Of a stretch of 64,000 bases of DNA, positions 59,885 to 64,000 are shown one piece after another. Under the pieces are notes generated by a model, which saw only the letters and a list, made by a program, of their open reading frames with translations, did no database searches and was not told the DNA's origin. How positions within the stretch are numbered: position 1 is the stretch's first letter; the number at the start of each line of letters is the position of its first letter. The translations under genes and the position numbers were made by a program. This DNA is from Gemmobacter nectariphilus DSM 15620 (GTDB lineage: Bacteria > Pseudomonadota > Alphaproteobacteria > Rhodobacterales > Rhodobacteraceae), in NCBI RefSeq assembly GCF_000429765.1, contig NZ_AUCM01000010.1:54181-118180 (forward strand). The letters are read 5' to 3'.

Positions 59885-60823
59885 ATGCTCGCCATGCTCT
59901 TGCGCCGCATCGGCCTGTCGATCCCGGTTCTGCTGGGGGTGATGGTCTTTGGCTTCCTGCTGTTGCAACTGGTGCCGGGCGATCCGGCCGTGGTGCTGGC
60001 CGGCCCCACCGCGCCCCCCGAAGTGGTCGAGGAAATCCGCAAGTCCATGGGCCTTGACCGGCCGCTGGTCGTGCAATTCTGGATGTATTTCGAACGGGTG
60101 CTGGCCGGCGATTTCGGCCGCTCGATGATTTCCAACAAGCCGGTGACCGAGGAACTGGCCGCCGCCATCGGCCCGACGGTCGAACTGATGCTGGCCTGCC
60201 TGATCTGGTCGATCCCGCTGGGCATCGCCATGGGCACGCTGGCCGCGATGAAGCGCGGCACGCTGGTCGACCGCGCCATCATGGCGCTGTCGGTGGCGGG
60301 CGTGTCGCTACCGGTCTTCTTCATCTGCCTGCTGCTGATCCAGCTGTTCGGCCTGACCTTCCGCTGGCTGCCCTTTGTCGGGCGCGAAGGCCCGGTCTGG
60401 ACGCTCGAGGGGCTGCGCCACATCGCGCTGCCCGCGCTGTCGCTGGGCATGGTGTTCATCGGCCCGGTGGCGCGGATGACCCGCTCCTCGGTGCTCGAGG
60501 TGCTCAAGCTCGATCATGTGCGCACCGCCCGCGCCAAGGGGCTGACCGAACGCGCGGTGGTGGTGCGCCACGCGCTGCGCAACGCGCTGATCCCGGTGGT
60601 GACGCTGGTGGGGCTGCAAGCCGGCTATCTTCTGGGCGGCGCGGTGGTGACCGAGACGATCTTTGGCTGGCCCGGTGTGGGGCGGCTGGCGGTCGGCGCG
60701 ATCCTGTCGAGCGATTTCACCATCGCGCAGGGCTGCATCCTGACCATGGCGCTGACCTTCATCGCGATCAACCTGATCGTCGACATCCTCTATTCCGTGC
60801 TTGACCCGAGGGTGCAGAAATGA
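59885..60823 (+). CDS. Peptide-type ABC transporter permease, DppB-like (second system)
   Basis: This 312-residue inner-membrane permease starts MLAMLLRRIGLSIPVLLGVM and has PGDPAVVLAGP near residue 35. Its EAA loop is LDHVRTARAKGLTERAVVVR before HALRNALIPVV. About six membrane segments. It overlaps the next permease gene by four bases (ATGA). Confidence 0.93.
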   Translation: MLAMLLRRIGLSIPVLLGVMVFGFLLLQLVPGDPAVVLAGPTAPPEVVEEIRKSMGLDRPLVVQFWMYFERVLAGDFGRSMISNKPVTEELAAAIGPTVELMLACLIWSIPLGIAMGTLAAMKRGTLVDRAIMALSVAGVSLPVFFICLLLIQLFGLTFRWLPFVGREGPVWTLEGLRHIALPALSLGMVFIGPVARMTRSSVLEVLKLDHVRTARAKGLTERAVVVRHALRNALIPVVTLVGLQAGYLLGGAVVTETIFGWPGVGRLAVGAILSSDFTIAQGCILTMALTFIAINLIVDILYSVLDPRVQK

Positions 60824-61710
60824 CCGACGCTGCTACTGCGACCCCCGCCATGACTGCCCCGCCCCAGCGCCTGCCCTGGTGGCGCCGCCTGCTGCGCGAC
60901 CGCGCGGCGCTGATGGCACTGGTCGTGCTGGTGCTGATCTTTGCCGCCGCCGCGCTGGCGCCCTGGCTTGCGCCCTATGACCCCTATGCCAGCTCGCGCA
61001 AGGTGATGCTGCCACCCGCCTGGGCCGCGCGCGGGTCGATGGACTTTCTGCTGGGCACCGATCCGCAAGGGCGCGACATCCTCAGCCGGCTGCTCTATGG
61101 CACGCGGCTGACGCTGCTGATCGGGCTGTCCAGCATTCTGGTGGGCGGGCTGCTGGGATCGTTCCTGGGCCTGCTGGCCGCATTCTATGCCCGGCTTGAT
61201 CCCTGGATCATGCGCCTGTCCGACGTGCTGCTGTCGCTGCCGGCGATCCTGCTGGGGCTGGCACTGGTGGCCGCGCTGGGACAGGGGATCATGCCGGTGG
61301 TGCTGGCGCTGGTGGTTTCCACCATCCCCGATTGTGCCAGGATCGCCCGCGGCATCGCCATGGGCATCATGAAGCAGGAATTCATCGAGGCCGGCCGCGC
61401 GCTTGGCCTGCCCGACCGGCAGCTGTTCACCCGCTATCTGCTGCGCAACGCGATTTCCTCGATCCTGATCTTCCTCAGCCTGCGGTTCGGCCAGCTGATC
61501 CTGATTGCCGCCTCGCTGTCGTTCCTGGGCCTCGGGGCGCGCCCGCCGGTGGCGGAACTGGGCATGATGGCCGCGCAGGGGCGCGATTTCTTCCTGTTCG
61601 CACCGCATATCGCGGTGATCCCTTCGGTGCTGATCCTGATCATCGTGCTGGCCGCCAATATTGCGGGCGACGCGCTGCGCGATGTGCTGGACCCGCGCCT
61701 GCAGACCTGA
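60820..61710 (+). CDS. Peptide-type ABC transporter permease, DppC-like (second system)
   Basis: This 296-residue permease has an N-terminal OppC-type tail (RLPWWRRLLRDRAALMALVV) and the LGTDPQGRDILSRLLYGTRL motif. The EAA loop is KQEFIEAGRALGLPDRQLFTR. It partners the DppB-like protein. A 75-base gap follows before the binding-protein gene. Confidence 0.93.
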   Translation: MTDAATATPAMTAPPQRLPWWRRLLRDRAALMALVVLVLIFAAAALAPWLAPYDPYASSRKVMLPPAWAARGSMDFLLGTDPQGRDILSRLLYGTRLTLLIGLSSILVGGLLGSFLGLLAAFYARLDPWIMRLSDVLLSLPAILLGLALVAALGQGIMPVVLALVVSTIPDCARIARGIAMGIMKQEFIEAGRALGLPDRQLFTRYLLRNAISSILIFLSLRFGQLILIAASLSFLGLGARPPVAELGMMAAQGRDFFLFAPHIAVIPSVLILIIVLAANIAGDALRDVLDPRLQT

Positions 61711-61785
61711 ACCACCCCCAACCCGGCCACCGAACGCGCCGGGACCAAGCACCACCCTCATTCTGCCAACAAGGAGCACGACGCC

Positions 61786-63372
61786 ATGTTTTCCCGAAAG
61801 TCATCCCTGCTGCTGGGCGCGGCGCTGGCCGCCGCGCTGCCGGCAGCCGGCCTGCACGCCCAAGAGGTCAAGCTGGCCCGCCTGATCGATTCCAACAGCT
61901 ATGACCCGCACAAGGTGACGGCCACTGCCGCCGCCGAAGTGCTGTTCATGATCGCCGACACGCTGGTCGCCATCGAGCCCGACATGAAGACCCTGCGCCC
62001 CGGCCTTGCCAAAAGCTGGGACGTGTCGGACGACGGCACGACCTATACCTTCCATCTGCGCGACGATGTCACCTTCTGCGATGGCAAGAAGATGACCGCC
62101 GCCGATGTCGCCTACAGCTTCAACCGCTGGATCAACCCGGAAACCAAATCGCCCGTCGCCTGGCGCGCCGGCCCGGTCGACAAGATCACCGCGATCGACG
62201 ACACCACGCTGGAATACAAGCTCAAGGCGCCGTTCTCGGAGCTGCTTTACCAGCTGACGCAGAACTTTGCCGTGGTGATCGACAAGGACACGGTCGAAAA
62301 GCTGGGCCCGGATTTCGGCGTCGCCGGCTTCAACGGCACCGGGCCGTTCTGCTGGGGCGAATGGCTGCCGCGCGACCGTTTCACCATGACGCGCAACCCC
62401 AACTACACCTGGGGCCCCGATTTCTATGAAAACACCGGGCCGGCCAAGGTGGAAAAGGTCACCTGGAGCATCATCCCCGAGGCGAACACCATCACCGCCG
62501 CGCTGATGACCGGCCAGGTCGATGCGACCAACTATGCGCCCTACATCGCGCTTGACCAGTTCGAGGCAACGCCGGGCTTTGTCGTCAGCGCCTCGGAATC
62601 GGCGCGCTACACCTATTTCGTCGGCTTCAAGCTGGACAAGCCCACGGTGTCCGATCTGGCCGTGCGCCAGGCGATCAACTACGCCTTTGACCGCGCCGCG
62701 CTGGTCGAGGACCAGTTCTATGGCAAGGTGTTGCCCGCCTACAGCTATATCGCCACCGACACGCTGGACTGGAACCCCGAGGTCGAGAAGGTGATGATCA
62801 CCACCCACGACGTCGACAAGGCCAAGGCCCTGCTGGACGAGGCCGGCTGGAAAGTCGGTGCCGATGGCATCCGCGAAAAGGACGGCGTCAAGCTGAAGCC
62901 AGTGCTCTACAGCCTGTCGGGCGTGTGGCCCAACATCATCCAGGCGGTGCAGGCCGAACTGCTGAAGGTCGGCATCGACGTGCAGCTGAACGTCTTTGAT
63001 CCGACCGTCGGCTGGGGCAAGCTGGCGACCCAGGAATTCGACATGTTCACCATGGCCTATCCCTATGTCTCGGCCGGTGACGCGATGAACCTCTATTTCC
63101 GCTCCAGCAACCGCCCGGCGCCGAACCGCACCAACTGGGCCGACGAGGACACCGACAAGTGGCTGGCCGCCGGGTCTTCGGCGCTCAACGATGCGGGCCG
63201 GGCCGAGAACTTCGGCAAGGTGCTCTACAAGGTGCACGAGGCGATGAACTGGATGCCGCTCTATCATGCGCCGATCATCATCGTGCAGTCGGACAAGCTG
63301 AAGCCGATGACGGCCCACCCGATCTATGGCGCGGCCTATTACAAGGGCCTCGGTCTGGAAGTGGTGAAGTAA
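61786..63372 (+). CDS. ABC transporter substrate-binding protein (SBP family 5, second system)
   Basis: This 528-residue periplasmic protein has a signal peptide (MFSRKSSLLLGAALAAALPAAGLHA). Family 5 motifs are LAKSWDVSDDGTTYTFHLRD and VTFCDGKKMTAADVAYSFNRW. It delivers an oligopeptide-like ligand to the permeases. ATG at 61786 after AAGGAG. It follows the permease genes here, whereas the first importer has it upstream. Confidence 0.92.
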   Translation: MFSRKSSLLLGAALAAALPAAGLHAQEVKLARLIDSNSYDPHKVTATAAAEVLFMIADTLVAIEPDMKTLRPGLAKSWDVSDDGTTYTFHLRDDVTFCDGKKMTAADVAYSFNRWINPETKSPVAWRAGPVDKITAIDDTTLEYKLKAPFSELLYQLTQNFAVVIDKDTVEKLGPDFGVAGFNGTGPFCWGEWLPRDRFTMTRNPNYTWGPDFYENTGPAKVEKVTWSIIPEANTITAALMTGQVDATNYAPYIALDQFEATPGFVVSASESARYTYFVGFKLDKPTVSDLAVRQAINYAFDRAALVEDQFYGKVLPAYSYIATDTLDWNPEVEKVMITTHDVDKAKALLDEAGWKVGADGIREKDGVKLKPVLYSLSGVWPNIIQAVQAELLKVGIDVQLNVFDPTVGWGKLATQEFDMFTMAYPYVSAGDAMNLYFRSSNRPAPNRTNWADEDTDKWLAAGSSALNDAGRAENFGKVLYKVHEAMNWMPLYHAPIIIVQSDKLKPMTAHPIYGAAYYKGLGLEVVK

Positions 63373-63389
63373 GCCCCTGATCCCTGGCC

Positions 63390-63411
63390 GGTCCCGCGTC
63401 TTCGCGGGGCC
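63390..63411 (+). terminator. Hairpin after the second binding-protein gene
   Basis: GGTCCCGCG (63390-63398), loop TCTT, CGCGGGGCC (63403-63411), nine pairs with one G-T. It lies 18 bases after the stop codon and before the ATPase gene, the same position class as the hairpin at 16658-16688. Confidence 0.5.
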
Positions 63412-63444
63412 GATCCTGCCCTGCTGCCATCCCCGGAGTCCCCG

Positions 63445-64000
63445 ATGCCCGATGCCGACCCGCTTCTCGAGGTGCGCGACCTGCATGTCCATTTCCACAC
63501 GGATGCCGGCCTGTTCCGCGCGGTCGATGGCATCAGCTTTTCGGTGCCGCGCGGCAAGACGCTGGGCATCGTGGGGGAATCGGGCTGCGGAAAATCGGTG
63601 ACCTCGCTGGCCATCATGCGGCTGCTGGCACAGCCCCCGGCGCGCTATGCTGGCGGCGACATCCTGTTCGAAGGCAAAAGCCTGCTGAAGCTGTCCGAGG
63701 CCGAGATGCGCAAGCTGCGCGGCGGCAAGATCGGCATGATCTTCCAGGAACCGATGACCAGCCTGAACCCGGTCTATACGATCGCGGACCAGATCATCGA
63801 ATCCCTGCGCGCCCATGGCATGACCGATCGCGCCAGGGCCCGCGCCCGGGCCATCGAGATGCTGAAGATGGTCGGCCTGCCCTCGCCCGAAAAGCGCGCC
63901 GACGACTTTCCGCACCAGCTTTCGGGCGGTCAGCGGCAGCGGGTGATGATCGCCCTTGCGCTGGCGAACGATCCGCAACTGCTGATCGCGGATGAACCCA
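63445..64000 (+). CDS. Peptide-type ABC transporter ATP-binding protein, partial (runs off window)
   Basis: The first 185 residues are visible. Walker A is [10 protein letters not shown] near residue 45, the Q-loop is [12 protein letters not shown], the signature is LSGGQRQRV and Walker B is LLIADEP just at the edge. ATG at 63445 after GGAG. It may be a single DppD-like or a fused DppD-DppF ATPase; the missing part decides. It energises the second importer. Confidence 0.92.
   Translation, partial: MPDADPLLEVRDLHVHFHTDAGLFRAVDGISFSVPRGKTLGIVGESGCGKSVTSLAIMRLLAQPPARYAGGDILFEGKSLLKLSEAEMRKLRGGKIGMIFQEPMTSLNPVYTIADQIIESLRAHGMTDRARARARAIEMLKMVGLPSPEKRADDFPHQLSGGQRQRVMIALALANDPQLLIADEP

Noticed and set aside
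1-64000. CRISPR arrays, tRNA, rRNA, insertion sequences, prophage
   Set aside because: I saw no regularly spaced direct repeats, tRNA cloverleaf patterns, rRNA motifs, transposases or phage structural genes. A computational search would be more sensitive for tRNAs.

Overview
The window is a high-GC alphaproteobacterial chromosome segment. The closest fit is Rhodobacteraceae, most likely Paracoccus. The evidence is codon use, the Sox sulfur-oxidation locus laid out as described for Paracoccus pantotrophus (soxTRS divergent from soxVW-XYZABCDEFGH), the yidC-MOSC-engB gene string and many short intergenic repeats. I see no rRNA, tRNA, CRISPR array, insertion sequence or prophage. About 60 protein genes are packed tightly, often with ATGA or TGATG overlaps.

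Layout. 1-10 kb: engB, a MOSC protein, yidC, a beta-carbonic anhydrase, an M17 aminopeptidase with an NlpC/P60 hydrolase, purine nucleoside phosphorylase and a PIB-4-type metal ATPase. 10.5-20 kb: one leftward operon encoding a gamma-glutamyltransferase-family enzyme, a complete dipeptide-type ABC importer, an amidase and an enolase-superfamily racemase/epimerase, with a divergent IclR regulator. 21-28.5 kb: an aldo/keto reductase, a VOC-fold protein and a glutathionyl-hydroquinone-reductase-like enzyme, then a fused indolepyruvate oxidoreductase with a divergent LysR regulator. 28.5-39 kb: a candidate small RNA with a strong terminator, purL, ybaK, a NYN/LOTUS protein, small secreted proteins, a succinate-semialdehyde dehydrogenase and other enzymes. 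39-54.4 kb: the Sox locus, bracketed by two YeeE/YedE-type sulfur-compound permeases. 54.5-64 kb: a GntR regulator divergent from a second peptide-type ABC operon with a 2-hydroxyacid dehydrogenase and two tandem paralogous amidohydrolases; its ATPase gene runs off the right edge.

How the genes work together. The Sox genes should let the cell oxidise thiosulfate and other reduced sulfur. SoxYZ carries the substrate, SoxXA conjugates it, SoxB hydrolyses sulfate off, SoxCD oxidises the sulfane sulfur, SoxV/SoxW/SoxS supply reductant, and SoxR represses until sulfane sulfur appears. The two ABC operons look like scavenging routes for modified amino acids or small peptides.

The most interesting unexplained signal is a family of intergenic elements. 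Each has a core resembling CGCCTTGATCCAAATATCC; the fuller copies add a variable hairpin and then a G-rich hairpin that often begins GGGGGCAG. The hairpin stems differ in sequence between copies but stay paired. Copies lie near 1-55, 4763-4938, 10420-10507, 33787-33933 and 38461-38510. A candidate persulfide-responsive SoxR operator shared by the two sox promoter regions and the unannotated RNA upstream of purL are also worth testing.
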